Below, piece by piece: positions 37,028-46,861 of a stretch of 64,000 nt of DNA (within the stretch, counting starts at the first letter, position 1; every line of letters starts with the position of its first letter). The notes beneath the pieces were generated by a model. The model was not told the origin of the DNA, searched no databases, and saw only the letters and a program-made list of their open reading frames with translations. The position numbers and the translations under genes were made by a program. The stretch is from Pseudomonadota bacterium (GTDB lineage: Bacteria; Pseudomonadota; Gammaproteobacteria; Steroidobacterales; Steroidobacteraceae): assembly GCA_021805865.1 (NCBI GenBank), contig JAJZDX010000009.1, positions 84,811 through 148,810 on the forward strand, written 5' to 3'.

Positions 37028-37597
37028 ATGGCCAGCTACACCACCGCCGAGATCCGCTCGGGTCTCAAAGTTCTGCTCGATGGCGATCCGTACTCCGTGG
37101 TCGAGAACGAATTCGTCAAGCCCGGCAAGGGCCAGGCGTTCAACCGCATCAAGGTCCGCAACCTCAAGACCGGCCGGACCATCGAGAAGACCTTCAAATC
37201 CGGCGACTCGCTGGAAGCGGCGGACGTGGTCGACTGCGAGATGCAGTACCTCTACCAGGACGGGGATTTCTGGCACTTCATGGTGCCGGACAATTTCGAG
37301 CAGTACACGGCGAGCAAGTCCGCCGTGGGCGAGAACGCGCAGTGGCTGAAGGAAGGGATCGTCTGCATCGTGACACTGTGGAACGGCGAGCCGCTGGTGA
37401 TCAACCCGCCTGCGCACGTGGAGCTCAAGATCATCGAGACCGACCCCGGCCTGCGCGGGGATACGGCCACAGGCGGCCAGAAGCCGGCCAAGGTGGAGAC
37501 CGGCGCGGTGGTGCGCGTGCCGCTTTTCATCGACCAGGGCGAGGTCATCCGCATCGACACGCGCACCGGCCAGTACGTCTCGCGCGCCAAGCAGTAA
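37028..37597 (+). CDS. efp: Elongation factor P
   Basis: 189 residues. EF-P rescues ribosomes stalled at polyproline stretches. The modified lysine is in the domain I loop [10 protein letters not shown] (about residue 34), matching the EpmA/EpmB lysylation type. The OB domains II and III follow ([30 protein letters not shown]). AAAGAAATG-type spacing marks the start at 37028. Confidence 0.96.
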   Translation: MASYTTAEIRSGLKVLLDGDPYSVVENEFVKPGKGQAFNRIKVRNLKTGRTIEKTFKSGDSLEAADVVDCEMQYLYQDGDFWHFMVPDNFEQYTASKSAVGENAQWLKEGIVCIVTLWNGEPLVINPPAHVELKIIETDPGLRGDTATGGQKPAKVETGAVVRVPLFIDQGEVIRIDTRTGQYVSRAKQ

Positions 37598-37600
37598 GCG

Positions 37601-38101
37601 TCACGCGAAGTCGCGGACGGCGCTGGCGGCGAGGAACAGGGCCGCCAGCTGCGAAAGTCCGCGCGCATCCTCATCGTCGAAGCGCGCGGGCTCGGGGCTG
37701 TCGATGTCGAGCACGCCCAACAGCCGCGCACCGATCAGCGGCACCACGATCTCGGAGCGTGACGCGGAATCGCACGCGATGTGCCCGGGGAACTCGTGCA
37801 CGTCCGGCACGAGGATCGTGGCGCGCTGCGCGGCTGCCGTCCCACACACGCCCCGGCCCAGGGCGATGCGCACGCAGGCCGGTTTGCCCTGGAAAGGGCC
37901 CACCACCAGCTCCTCGCCGCGCAGAAAGTAAAAGCCGGCCCAGTTGATCGCGGGCAGCGCATCGAACAGCAGCGCCGCGGTGTTGGCGGCGTTGGCGATG
38001 AGGTCGGACTCTCCGGCGAGCAGCGCCTTGAGGTCCGCCGCCAGCTGCCCGTAGCCGCGGCTCTTGTCCTGGAAATCGTACCGTTTGGCGGTGTATGTCA
38101 T
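37601..38101 (-). CDS. msrC: Free methionine-(R)-sulfoxide reductase (GAF domain)
   Basis: 166 residues, a single GAF domain. fRMsr enzymes reduce free Met-R-O. The three conserved cysteines are visible in PACVRIALGRGVCGTAA and HIACDSASRSEIVVP. The family segment INWAGFYFLRGEELVVGPFQG is present. It lies 13 bp upstream of the epmA stop side on the same strand and converges on efp with a 3-bp gap. Confidence 0.9.
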   Translation of the reverse strand: MTYTAKRYDFQDKSRGYGQLAADLKALLAGESDLIANAANTAALLFDALPAINWAGFYFLRGEELVVGPFQGKPACVRIALGRGVCGTAAAQRATILVPDVHEFPGHIACDSASRSEIVVPLIGARLLGVLDIDSPEPARFDDEDARGLSQLAALFLAASAVRDFA

Positions 38102-38114
38102 CCGGGAACCTCCG

Positions 38115-39086
38115 CTAGGCCCGCTCGATGGGGAAGGGCAGGACCTCGTCGATGCACTCGGCGCCCGCCGCGAGCATGACCGTGCGGTCGAAGCCGAGCG
38201 CTACCCCGCAGCAATCCGGCAGGCCCGCCTGCAGGGCCCCGAGCAGCCGCTCGTCGAGTCTTTCCGCGGAAAGGCCGAGGCGCCGGCGCTCGGCGAGGTC
38301 GCCTTCGAAGCGCGAGCGTTGCTCTGCGGCATCCGCAAGCTCGTGAAAGCCGTTGGCGAGCTCCACGCCGTCGCAATACAGCTCGAAGCGCTCGGCGGCG
38401 CGCGGGTCGGCCGCATCCAGGCGGGCGAGCGCCGCCTGGCTCGCCGGGTACCCATATACGAACGTCAGCTTCCCGCGTCCGAGGCGCGGCCCGATCCGCG
38501 TGCCCATCAGGAACTCCAGCAACTCGTCGCGATCCGCGGTCGCAGCGGCGAGCCCCGCCTCCCGCGCCGCTTGCGCGAGCGCTTCCAGGCACACCGAGAA
38601 CGGGTCGATTGCGAGCTCCCGAAGGAAGACGTCGCGATAGCTGATCCGCTCCGTGGGCCGTTGCGCGCCCGCGGGCGCGAGCAGCCGGCGCAGCAGCGCA
38701 TCGACTTCCTCCATGAGCGCATCGAGCGAGATCCCCCGACGATACCACTCGATCAGCGTGAACTCGGCATTGTGCAGCCGTCCGCGCTCGAGCGAGCGGA
38801 TCACGTGACAGATTTGATAGATGTCCCCGGCGCCCGCCGCGAGCAGTCGCTTCATGGCGTATTCCGGCGAGGTGTGCAGGAAGTACGCCCGGGAGGAGCT
38901 TCCGCAGTCCTCAAAGAGCACGCGCGCCGAGTGAATGTGCACATCCGTCACCGGCGCATTGATCACGAGCGGGGTGTCCACCTCGAGCACGCCGCGCGCA
39001 AAGAAGAACTCCCGTGCCCGGGAAAGAAGGTCCGCGCGGCGCTTCAGCATGGCCGCCGAGGCGGTGGGTCGCCAGTCTGCCGTCAT
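38115..39086 (-). CDS. epmA: EF-P--lysine ligase (LysRS-like)
   Basis: 323 residues from the ATG at 39086. EpmA ligates (R)-beta-lysine onto EF-P. It is a class II LysRS catalytic core without the anticodon-binding domain: EVDTPLVINAPVTDVHI, FLHTSPEYAMKRLLAAG, ICHVIRSLERGRLHNAEFTLIEWYR, and the motif 3 CCGVALGFDRTVM. The longer track ORF from 39593 is read-through antisense to psd codons. It overlaps psd by 4 bp. Confidence 0.94.
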   Translation of the reverse strand: MTADWRPTASAAMLKRRADLLSRAREFFFARGVLEVDTPLVINAPVTDVHIHSARVLFEDCGSSSRAYFLHTSPEYAMKRLLAAGAGDIYQICHVIRSLERGRLHNAEFTLIEWYRRGISLDALMEEVDALLRRLLAPAGAQRPTERISYRDVFLRELAIDPFSVCLEALAQAAREAGLAAATADRDELLEFLMGTRIGPRLGRGKLTFVYGYPASQAALARLDAADPRAAERFELYCDGVELANGFHELADAAEQRSRFEGDLAERRRLGLSAERLDERLLGALQAGLPDCCGVALGFDRTVMLAAGAECIDEVLPFPIERA

Positions 39087-39988
39087 CGCGCGGCGCCCGC
39101 GGTGCCGGCCTCGAGCCAGCCGAGCGTCTGACCGACCTTGACGGAGCCGCCGGGCGCAAGCTCGGGCCGCCATCCGACCGCCCCGCCCGCCAGCAGCACG
39201 ATGACCGTCGAGCCCATGTTGAACCGACCGAGCTCGGCGCCCTTCTCGAGCCGCGCCGCAGCGGCCTCCGGCGGCGCGAGCCGGGTCGGAACCCGAGGAC
39301 CGCCCGGGTCGATCTCTCCGTGCCAGACCGTGCTCATGCTCCCGACGAACAACGCACCGACCAACACCACGGCAAAGGCGAGCGGCCCGGACTCGAATAT
39401 CAGGACCACCCGCTCGTTTCGCGCGAACAATCCGGGCACCGCCGCCGCCGTGGTGGCGTTGACGCTGAAGAGCGTGCCGGGGATGAACCAGGCCTCGCGC
39501 AGGGCGGCCGAAGCGGGCATGTGGATGCGGTGGTAGTTGTAAGGAGCCAGGTACAGCGTGGCGAAGGAGCCGCCCGAGAAGCGCTCGGACCATCTCGATG
39601 GGCCCCCAAGCAGCGCCTCCACGGTGTACTCATGCCCCTTTGCCTGCAGGATCCTCGCGCCCTCGAGCCGGCCGATCCGGCTCACCGTTCCGTCGACCGG
39701 GGAGGCGAACACGCGCGCATCCGGGTCGCAGGGGCGGGCGCCGGGCTTCAGCGCCCGGGTGAAGAAAGCGTTGAACGTGGGGTAGCTCAGTGGGTCGGGA
39801 TCGGCCGCCTCGCTCATCTCGGGCTGGAAATGGCGCATGAAGGCGCCGATCAGCGCGTTCTTCAAGGGCCGCAGGCGCACACGCGTCAGCCGGCGCACCG
39901 CCCGCGACAGCAGATGCTGCGGTAAAAGGTACTGCATGGCGACGAACGCGCGTGCGCGCAGCGTCGGCGATCCCGTGGCGCCTTTCAT
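39083..39988 (-). CDS. psd: Phosphatidylserine decarboxylase proenzyme
   Basis: 301 residues. Psd makes phosphatidylethanolamine on the inner membrane and self-cleaves at a Gly-Ser-Thr site, here GRFNMGSTVIVLL near residue 255, to form its pyruvoyl group. Other landmarks: FNAFFTRALKPGARP, FASPVDGTVSRIG, and APYNYHRIHMP. An internal ATG at 39937 (MQYLLPQHL) is an alternative start. It overlaps epmA by 4 bp. Confidence 0.94.
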   Translation of the reverse strand: MKGATGSPTLRARAFVAMQYLLPQHLLSRAVRRLTRVRLRPLKNALIGAFMRHFQPEMSEAADPDPLSYPTFNAFFTRALKPGARPCDPDARVFASPVDGTVSRIGRLEGARILQAKGHEYTVEALLGGPSRWSERFSGGSFATLYLAPYNYHRIHMPASAALREAWFIPGTLFSVNATTAAAVPGLFARNERVVLIFESGPLAFAVVLVGALFVGSMSTVWHGEIDPGGPRVPTRLAPPEAAAARLEKGAELGRFNMGSTVIVLLAGGAVGWRPELAPGGSVKVGQTLGWLEAGTAGAAR

Positions 39989-40009
39989 TCTGGCTCGAGT
40001 CTCCGGATC

Positions 40010-40630
40010 TCAGGTCGGGGCGAGCAACCGCGGCTCCATGCGCCGCAGCACCGCGGCGAGCCGCCGGGGGTGGAAAGGCGGCAGGAACACCGCGGCCTCC
40101 CGCGCGTGCGCATCGAACAGGAACACCGCCACGGTATGCTCGAAAGTATAGCCGCCGCCGGGCAGTGTGACCTTGCCGAGCGCGACTCCGAGGCCGCGCG
40201 CGAGGCGCCGCAGCCCGGTTGCCGAGCCCGTCAGCCCGATGAAGTCAGGGTCGAAGCGGCGCAGGTAGCGGGCCAGTACGGCCGGGGTGTCACGGCGCGG
40301 ATCGATGGTGACGAACAGCACCTGCAGGCGCGAGAGCCCGAGGGAGCGCTGCACGCGCGCCAGCATGGCAAGCGTGTCGGGACACTCGTGCGAGCAATGA
40401 CTGTAACCGAAGTACACCAGGCTCACCCGGCCCTCGAGATCGGCGCGGGTGAACGGCCGCCCGTGGCTGTCGGTGAGGCGGAAGCGCTCGAGGGGCTGCG
40501 GCTGCGGCAGCCAGGTGCCGTAGCCGGGAGCCGGCTGCCGGTTGTCCGGTGCGCCGGCCAGCCGGTACCCTGCGAGGGCGGCGGCGAGACACAGCAGTCC
40601 GACCAGGGGCCAGAAGAGACGAGAGGACAT
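40010..40630 (-). CDS. SCO1/SenC-family copper-binding thioredoxin-fold protein
   Basis: 206 residues with an N-terminal membrane anchor (LFWPLVGLLCLAAALAGYRL). The CxxxC copper site is in YSHCSHECPDTL. FVTIDPRRDTPAVL and the distal histidine in EHTVAVFLFD follow. SCO proteins deliver copper to cytochrome c oxidase CuA or act as periplasmic redox factors. No oxidase genes are nearby. Its ATG overlaps the prmB ATG on the opposite strand. Confidence 0.9.
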   Translation of the reverse strand: MSSRLFWPLVGLLCLAAALAGYRLAGAPDNRQPAPGYGTWLPQPQPLERFRLTDSHGRPFTRADLEGRVSLVYFGYSHCSHECPDTLAMLARVQRSLGLSRLQVLFVTIDPRRDTPAVLARYLRRFDPDFIGLTGSATGLRRLARGLGVALGKVTLPGGGYTFEHTVAVFLFDAHAREAAVFLPPFHPRRLAAVLRRMEPRLLAPT

Positions 40631-41609
40631 GACCGGATTATTTCATACTGACCGCGCGCGCAGCGCCCGGGGGCGTGCCGGCCGAAAGCTCGGTGCCGGG
40701 GAGCACGACCGGCCCTCTGCGCCGCGGCGTCCGGCGCCGTCGGTGCGAGCGCTCATCGAGCGGGGCGCGCGCCGGCTGCAGCGCGCCCGCGTTTTTTTCG
40801 GCCATGGCACCGACAACGCCTGGGACGAGTCGGCGGCGCTGGTGCTGCATGCGCTCGGCCTGCCGCACTTCGACGCCACCGTCTACGGCCGGCGCGTGAG
40901 CGCAAGCGAGGAGCGGCGCGCCCGGGAGCTCATCACCCGGCGCATCCGCGAGCGGGTCCCGGCGGTCTACCTCACCGGGCAGACCTGGTTCGCCGGGCTT
41001 TCCTTTCAGGTCGATCGCCGGGTGCTGATTCCCCGCTCCCCGCTCGCCGAGCTCATCGAGCGCCGGTTCGCGCCCTGGATCGATCCGCCCCGGGTGCGCC
41101 GGATCCTCGATGTAGGCACCGGCTCGGGCTGCCTCGCCATCGCCTGCGCCAAGGCATTCCCGCGCGCACGCGTGGACGCCGTGGACATCTCGGCCGATGC
41201 CCTCGAGGTTGCCGCGCTCAACGTGCGCCGCCACCGCCTCGGCAGGCGGGTGCGCCTCATCCGCTGCGATCATTTCAGCGCCCTGGGCGCCGAGCGCTAC
41301 GATATCATCGTGTCGAACCCGCCCTACGTGGGCAAGGGGGAGTTGGCGAGCCTGCCGCCCGAGTACCGTCACGAGCCGCGGCTTGCGCTGGCCGCCGGCC
41401 GCGCGGGCCTCGATTCCGTGCGGATCATCCTGGGGCAGTCGGCCGCTCACCTGCTGCCGAAGGGGCTGCTCGTCGTGGAGGTCGGCAATACCGAGCGGGC
41501 CGTGCGCCGCGCCTTCAAACAGCTTCCCTTCCTGTGGCTCGAGTTCGAGCGCGGCGGCGGCGGAGTGTTTCTTCTCAGCGCCGAGCAGCTGCGCGCTGAG
41601 GGACAGTGA
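40629..41609 (+). CDS. prmB: Ribosomal protein L3 glutamine methyltransferase
   Basis: 326 residues as drawn. PrmB N5-methylates a glutamine of L3. Landmarks: FFGHGTDNAWDESAALVLHAL, the SAM site DVGTGSGCLAIACA, and the NPPY catalytic motif (VSNPPYVGKGE). The first about 38 residues are arginine-rich and not conserved. A GTG at 40743 is a possible start, which would free space for both divergent promoters. It is followed by aroC, the usual neighbour. Confidence 0.92.
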   Translation: MTGLFHTDRARSARGRAGRKLGAGEHDRPSAPRRPAPSVRALIERGARRLQRARVFFGHGTDNAWDESAALVLHALGLPHFDATVYGRRVSASEERRARELITRRIRERVPAVYLTGQTWFAGLSFQVDRRVLIPRSPLAELIERRFAPWIDPPRVRRILDVGTGSGCLAIACAKAFPRARVDAVDISADALEVAALNVRRHRLGRRVRLIRCDHFSALGAERYDIIVSNPPYVGKGELASLPPEYRHEPRLALAAGRAGLDSVRIILGQSAAHLLPKGLLVVEVGNTERAVRRAFKQLPFLWLEFERGGGGVFLLSAEQLRAEGQ

Positions 41610-41682
41610 AGCCCCCATGATTGCAGATCCGGCCGAACAGATCGGCGGAGCGGCATCGGGTGCGGGGTTGGAGGCCTCTTAA

Positions 41683-42780
41683 ATGTCCGGCAACACCATC
41701 GGCAAGCTGTTCACGGTGACCACCTTCGGGGAGAGCCACGGTCCGGCGCTCGGCTGCATCGTGGACGGCTGTCCTCCGGGGCTGGCGCTCGAGGAGGCCG
41801 ATCTGCAGCAGGACATCGACCGGCGCCGCACGGGCACCTCGCGCTTCGTCAGCCAGCGTCGCGAGAGCGATCAGGTACGCATTCTCTCGGGGGTGTTCGA
41901 GGGGCGAACGACCGGCACTCCGATCGGGCTGCTGATCGAGAACACCGATGCGCGCTCGCGCGACTACGAGAAGATCAAGGACCGCTTCCGTCCGGGACAC
42001 GCCGATTACACCTACCAGCAGAAATACGGCCTGCGCGATTACCGCGGCGGGGGGCGCTCCTCGGCACGCGAGACGGTGATGCGCGTGGCGGCCGGAGCGA
42101 TTGCCCGAAAGTATCTGGCGGGCCGCCTGGGGGTGCGCATTCACGGGTACCTCAGCCGGATCGGCTCACTCGTGCTCGAGCCGCGGGAGGTGGAAGCGGC
42201 GTACCGGAACCCGTTTTTCTGCCCCGACCCGGCGCGTCTCGAGGAGCTCGAGGCGCTGATCTGGCAGCTGCGCGAGGCGGGTGACTCGATCGGAGCGCGG
42301 ATCACCGTGATCGCCGCGGGGGTGCCGCCCGGTCTCGGGGAGCCGGTCTTCGGCCGGCTGGATGCGGATATCGCCGCGGCGTTGATGGGCATCAACGCGG
42401 TGAAGGCGGTCGAGATCGGCGCCGGGACCCTGGCCGCCGCCCAGCGAGGCAGCGAGCATCGCGATGAGCTCACCCCCGAGGGGTTCGCCAGCAACAACGC
42501 CGGGGGCATCCTCGGGGGCATCTCTTCGGGGCAGGACGTGGTGGCGCATCTGACCTTGAAGCCGACCTCCAGCATCCAGCTGCCGGGCCGGACCATCGAT
42601 ACCGAGGGCCGGGCGGTGCAGGTCGTCACGACGGGCCGGCACGACCCCTGCGTCGGCCTGCGTGCCACACCCATTGCCGAGGCCATGCTCGCGCTCGTAC
42701 TGATGGACCATTACCTGCGGCATCGGGCGCAGAATGCGGAGGTGCGCTCGGTGACCCCGGACATCGCGCGGCGCCGCTGA
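41683..42780 (+). CDS. aroC: Chorismate synthase
   Basis: 365 residues. AroC converts EPSP to chorismate using reduced FMN. Signature segments: [51 protein letters not shown], and the final [18 protein letters not shown]. It lies 73 bp after prmB. The dependence on FMN connects it metabolically to the riboflavin genes, although they are unlinked here. Confidence 0.96.
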   Translation: MSGNTIGKLFTVTTFGESHGPALGCIVDGCPPGLALEEADLQQDIDRRRTGTSRFVSQRRESDQVRILSGVFEGRTTGTPIGLLIENTDARSRDYEKIKDRFRPGHADYTYQQKYGLRDYRGGGRSSARETVMRVAAGAIARKYLAGRLGVRIHGYLSRIGSLVLEPREVEAAYRNPFFCPDPARLEELEALIWQLREAGDSIGARITVIAAGVPPGLGEPVFGRLDADIAAALMGINAVKAVEIGAGTLAAAQRGSEHRDELTPEGFASNNAGGILGGISSGQDVVAHLTLKPTSSIQLPGRTIDTEGRAVQVVTTGRHDPCVGLRATPIAEAMLALVLMDHYLRHRAQNAEVRSVTPDIARRR

Positions 42781-43178
42781 GTAGTGCTCGTGAAGAGCCG
42801 CTCGCACAGGGCCTTGATCAGAGCGCCGCACGCACATTGCGCTGTCGCCGCCGCGGGCAAGACCCAGTCTGGACTGCCTCTGCGCCCGATCCGCGACGCA
42901 TGGCTCGCAGCGCCGGACCACGACTCATTTCCGGGGGCGGTCCCTGCGCCTCGGGGCGCTCAAATAGGCCAGTCTACGAAGCACGACACAGTTTGCCGTG
43001 CCAGAATGAGTAAAGATCGGCGGGCCGGCGGGGGAATTTGACTTAGGACCGCCGGTGGCTTTGGTATGTCAGCCAATATTAAGTTATATTGCGGGCCGCG
43101 CACGATGAGCCGCCAGGTTCGGCCATCTATTTGTTTTCATAAAGGGTTTTGCCCACCTATGCCTTGCGGGGAGTGGTA
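42781..43178. other. Intergenic region before fimV
   Basis: About 400 bp without a convincing gene. The track ORF 42784-43041 (85 aa) has no ribosome-binding site and an atypical composition. TTGACT (43038-43043) and an AT-rich stretch (ATTAAGTTATATTG, 43078-43091) are possible promoter parts for fimV, but no clear -35/-10 pair with good spacing can be chosen. Confidence 0.4.
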
Positions 43179-45995
43179 ATGGTCGCCAAACGCTCAAGCC
43201 TGGCAGTGCTGCCGCTGCTGGCCGTGCCAGGGGCGGCGCTCGCTCTGGGTCTCGGGAACATCCACGTACGGTCCCATCTCGATCAGCCTCTCGATGCGCG
43301 GATTGCGTTGATCGGTCCGACCCCGGGCGCTCTCCAGAGCCTCACGGTGGGGGTCGCCTCGAGTGCCACTTTTGCCCGGTATGGACTGAACCGCCCGATC
43401 TACCTGAACGGCGCGCAGGCCAAGGTCGTGCGAGCCGCAGGCGGCCGGACGATCGTGCACATCACCTCGGACCACCCGGTCACGGATCCCATTCTGACCC
43501 TGCTGGTGAAGGCCAGCTGGGATCGCGGAGTCATGATCCGCGAGTACACACTGCTCCTCAATCCTCCCGTGTACCTGCCTCACCACGGACAGGCCACTCG
43601 GGCGATCGCAGCGCCGGTCGTGGGCGCCGGGAAGCGGGTGGGGGAGATCCGGGGGCCGGCCGCTGTCGCGCAACCCCCGGCTTCGCCCGCCCCCGCGGCT
43701 GCGGCACCGTCAGTGGAAGGATCGACCGCGAGCTCCCCGCACTCGGTGCCGGTACGGCAGGGCGATACGCTCTCCGGAATCGCGAGCCGCATCAGTGGCG
43801 CCGGCTTGGATGCCGCCCGCACGCGCCAGTGGATGGTGGCCATCTATCAGGCCAATCCTCAGGCCTTCGATCACAACATGAACCTGCTGCGCTCGGGCAC
43901 GGTGCTCACCATCCCGGCCCGCTCCTCGATGCAGCAGATCTCCCCGGCGGCGGCCTGGGGCGAGATCCGCCACCAGACCGAGACGTGGGACAACGGCCTA
44001 CAGGCTCACAACGCCGGTCCCGGAAGGCTGCGCCTGGTGGCCCCGAAGAGGGGCGCCGGTGCGCACAGCGGCGCAGGCACTGCGGCTGCGACGGGCGAGG
44101 TGCAGGCGCTCAAGGCACAGCTGCAGACGCTGCAGGGCGAGCTCGCCAAGGAAAAGCGGCTGCTACAGGTCAAGAGCGTTGCGCTGGCGCAGCTTCAGGC
44201 GCTGGCGGGGCGTAAGCCCGCCTCTGCGGCGGCCCGCCCCGTGGCCGGTAAGGCCGCCGGTGCGGCGGCGGTCCCGCGCCTTGCGCGCGCGGCTGCGACC
44301 GCCTCCGGCGCGGCGAGCACGCCGCTGCGCAAGCCGGTCAAGGCCGCGGTGCTCCGCCCGCAACCGCAGCCGGTGGCGCAGCCCTCTGCGTTGAATTTCC
44401 TGCTCGGCACGCTGCAGCGCTACTGGTGGGCGGCGGTGGGGTTGGTTGTCCTGCTGGCGGCATTTCTCGCCTCCCGCCGCCTGCGTACGCGCCGCGAGGC
44501 GGCGGGCGATGAGCTGCTCGAATCGGCCTCGGCCGAAAGTGCGATGGAGTTGCCGGTCGCGCCGGGCCATGCCCGCGCGGAAAGCGGTTTTGACGTGGGG
44601 GAGACGACCCTCGAGCACCCGCGCTTTGCCGCCGAGGGGGGCGTCGCTCCTCTGGTGGCCAGGCATGTCACCACGGACGAGACGATGAGCAGCGAGACCG
44701 CGCTCAACCTCGAGCAGGGCGACCCGCTCGCCGAAGCGGATTTCCACATGGCCTACGGCCTGTATGACCAGGCCGCCGACCTGATCCGTCTCGCCATCGG
44801 CCGCGAGCCGCAGCGGCGGGATCTGAAGCTCAAGCTTCTGGAGGTGTTCTTCGTCTGGGGGAACAAGGAGCAGTTCGTGCAGACCGCGCACGAGCTGGCC
44901 GAGTCGCGCGCCGAGGCAGCCCCGGGAGAGTGGGAAAAGGTCATCATCATGGGCCGCCAGCTGGCGCCCGAGGACCCGCTGTTTGCCGACGCCGGGGTGA
45001 GCGGCGCGGCATCGGGCGGCGTGGACCTCGACCTCGAGGGCGGTCAGGCCCGGGTGGATTTCGATCCCGTCGGCACCGCGGTCCCGATTGTCGCAGCGGG
45101 CGCTGCCGGCTCGCTCGACCTGGATTTCGATGCCGCGCTCGGGGAGGCCGACATCGACGGGCTGAGCAGTGCTCACTCCGATACCGCCACCGTCACGGAT
45201 ATCAACGCCGCGCTGGCCGATCTGGACTCCACCGCCTCCGAGACGGGCCTGACACGCGAGATGCCCGATCGCCTGGTGCCCACGGCCGACGTCCCGGACG
45301 GAGCCGAGCCGACGGTCGAGCAGCCCGCGTTGCCGTTGGCGGAGCACGCGGCCCTTCGCCAGAAGGTCGAGGCGCTCAGCCAGGGCTCGGATCGCACCGC
45401 GGAGCTCGCGATCGATGACCTCGGGCTGGATCTCGGCACCTTCGAGACGGCGATTCATCCGGGTGCCGAGGCCGATGCTCCAACCCTGGTGGCCGGATTG
45501 GACGAGCACTCGCGCAGGACCCTGGCCCTGGCCGATGCCGCCGGTGAGGCAAGTCCCGCGCCCGAGCCGACCGGCACGACGAGCTCCTGGCAGATCGACG
45601 AGAGCGAGCTCGAGTCGATCCTTTCCGGCGAATCGCCCAACGGTCACGACGCCGCGGCCACGTCCCGCCTGAGCGCCCTGGACACTCCCGATGTCGACTT
45701 CGATGTCGGTGCCGAACCGGTCCGGGCCGCGGGCGGGATCGACTTCGACGTGGGCACCGTGACCGTGCCGCACGCCGATCTCACCCAGCATCACGAGATC
45801 TCGGTCGATCCGGAGATGGCGGACCTTGAGCCCGTCACGCCGAGCGAGGTCGGCACCAAGCTCGATCTGGCCCGAGCCTACATGGACATGGGCGATCCGG
45901 AGGGTGCGCGCAGCATTCTCGAGGAGGTGATGCACGAGGGCTCGGCCGGGCAGCGCCAGGAGGCCGGCCGCCTGTTGGAGTCCTTGCCCGGTTGA
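43179..45995 (+). CDS. fimV: FimV-like peptidoglycan-binding motility/polarity protein
   Basis: 938 residues from the ATG at 43179; the track start is 10 codons upstream. There is a signal peptide (LAVLPLLAVPGAALA) and the conserved FimV N-terminal domain (LGLGNIHVRSHLDQPLDARIAL). A LysM domain (about 195-250, PVRQGDTLSGIA), a coiled coil (about 310-345) and one transmembrane helix (WWAAVGLVVLLAAFLA, about 415-435) follow. A long acidic cytoplasmic tail ends in a TPR-like FimV C-terminal domain (DLARAYMDMGDPEGARSILEE). FimV organises the pole and type IV pili in Pseudomonas. Confidence 0.93.
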   Translation: MVAKRSSLAVLPLLAVPGAALALGLGNIHVRSHLDQPLDARIALIGPTPGALQSLTVGVASSATFARYGLNRPIYLNGAQAKVVRAAGGRTIVHITSDHPVTDPILTLLVKASWDRGVMIREYTLLLNPPVYLPHHGQATRAIAAPVVGAGKRVGEIRGPAAVAQPPASPAPAAAAPSVEGSTASSPHSVPVRQGDTLSGIASRISGAGLDAARTRQWMVAIYQANPQAFDHNMNLLRSGTVLTIPARSSMQQISPAAAWGEIRHQTETWDNGLQAHNAGPGRLRLVAPKRGAGAHSGAGTAAATGEVQALKAQLQTLQGELAKEKRLLQVKSVALAQLQALAGRKPASAAARPVAGKAAGAAAVPRLARAAATASGAASTPLRKPVKAAVLRPQPQPVAQPSALNFLLGTLQRYWWAAVGLVVLLAAFLASRRLRTRREAAGDELLESASAESAMELPVAPGHARAESGFDVGETTLEHPRFAAEGGVAPLVARHVTTDETMSSETALNLEQGDPLAEADFHMAYGLYDQAADLIRLAIGREPQRRDLKLKLLEVFFVWGNKEQFVQTAHELAESRAEAAPGEWEKVIIMGRQLAPEDPLFADAGVSGAASGGVDLDLEGGQARVDFDPVGTAVPIVAAGAAGSLDLDFDAALGEADIDGLSSAHSDTATVTDINAALADLDSTASETGLTREMPDRLVPTADVPDGAEPTVEQPALPLAEHAALRQKVEALSQGSDRTAELAIDDLGLDLGTFETAIHPGAEADAPTLVAGLDEHSRRTLALADAAGEASPAPEPTGTTSSWQIDESELESILSGESPNGHDAAATSRLSALDTPDVDFDVGAEPVRAAGGIDFDVGTVTVPHADLTQHHEISVDPEMADLEPVTPSEVGTKLDLARAYMDMGDPEGARSILEEVMHEGSAGQRQEAGRLLESLPG

Positions 45996-46047
45996 GGCTT
46001 GGGCGCGCACTGCGGCAGGCGCGGGCGCCGGTGATCGCCTCGATGCC

Positions 46048-46842
46048 ATGACGCGCATCGCCGTAGGCTTGGAATATCAGGGAAGCGGTTATGTCGGATG
46101 GCAGGCTCAGCCCACGCGCGCGAGCGTGCAGAGCCTGACCGAGGCGGCATTTTCGGAGGTGGCCGCCGAGCCGGTGAGCCTCGTGTGCGCCGGACGGACC
46201 GATGCCGGCGTGCATGCCCGCGCTCAGGTGGCTCACTTCGATACCCGCGCCGAGCGCACCCTGCGCGCCTGGGTGCTCGGCGCCAACTCACAGCTGCCGC
46301 GGGACATCAGCGTCTCGTGGGCACGGCCGGTGCCGGCGCACTTTCACGCGCGCTACTCGGCCGAGGCGAGAACGTACCGCTACCTCATCCTCAATCGCCA
46401 GGTCCGCTCGGCGCTTGCCGCGCGCCGGGTGACCTGGGTCCATCGGCCGCTCGATGAGCGCGCGATGGCGCAGGCCGCCTCGCTGCTGATGGGCGAGCAT
46501 GATTTCAGCGCATTTCGCGCCGCGGAGTGTCAGGCGAAGTCCCCGATCCGGCGCCTGGAGCGTCTCACGGTGTGGCGGGAGCAGGACTCGCTCACGATCG
46601 AGGCCACGGCGAACGCCTTTCTGCATCACATGGTGCGCAACATCGCCGGGCTTCTGATCGTCATCGGCAAGGGGCAAGCGCGGCCGCAGTGGGCGGCAGA
46701 GGTGCTGGCCGGGAGGGATCGGCGGCTCGCCGCGCCGACGGCGCCGGCCGATGGGCTGTACCTGTGGACGGTCCACTACCCCGAGGCGTTCGCGCTGCCC
46801 GGTGGGCCGGCACAGGAGCGATCGGCTATCATCGCGCGCTAG
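46048..46842 (+). CDS. truA: tRNA pseudouridine(38-40) synthase
   Basis: 264 residues. TruA isomerises uridines 38-40 in tRNA anticodon stems. The catalytic Asp is in [48 protein letters not shown] and [16 protein letters not shown] are further family segments. It lies between fimV and accD in the familiar gammaproteobacterial order. Confidence 0.95.
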   Translation: MTRIAVGLEYQGSGYVGWQAQPTRASVQSLTEAAFSEVAAEPVSLVCAGRTDAGVHARAQVAHFDTRAERTLRAWVLGANSQLPRDISVSWARPVPAHFHARYSAEARTYRYLILNRQVRSALAARRVTWVHRPLDERAMAQAASLLMGEHDFSAFRAAECQAKSPIRRLERLTVWREQDSLTIEATANAFLHHMVRNIAGLLIVIGKGQARPQWAAEVLAGRDRRLAAPTAPADGLYLWTVHYPEAFALPGGPAQERSAIIAR

Positions 46843-46861
46843 AGGAAACAGCGGAAAGCCT

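Noticed and set aside
42784-43041. 85-residue ORF after aroC
   Set aside because: There is no ribosome-binding site, no similarity and an overlapping antisense ORF; treated as non-coding.
44163-46058. 631-residue minus-strand ORF
   Set aside because: It is antisense to fimV, whose domains are clear.
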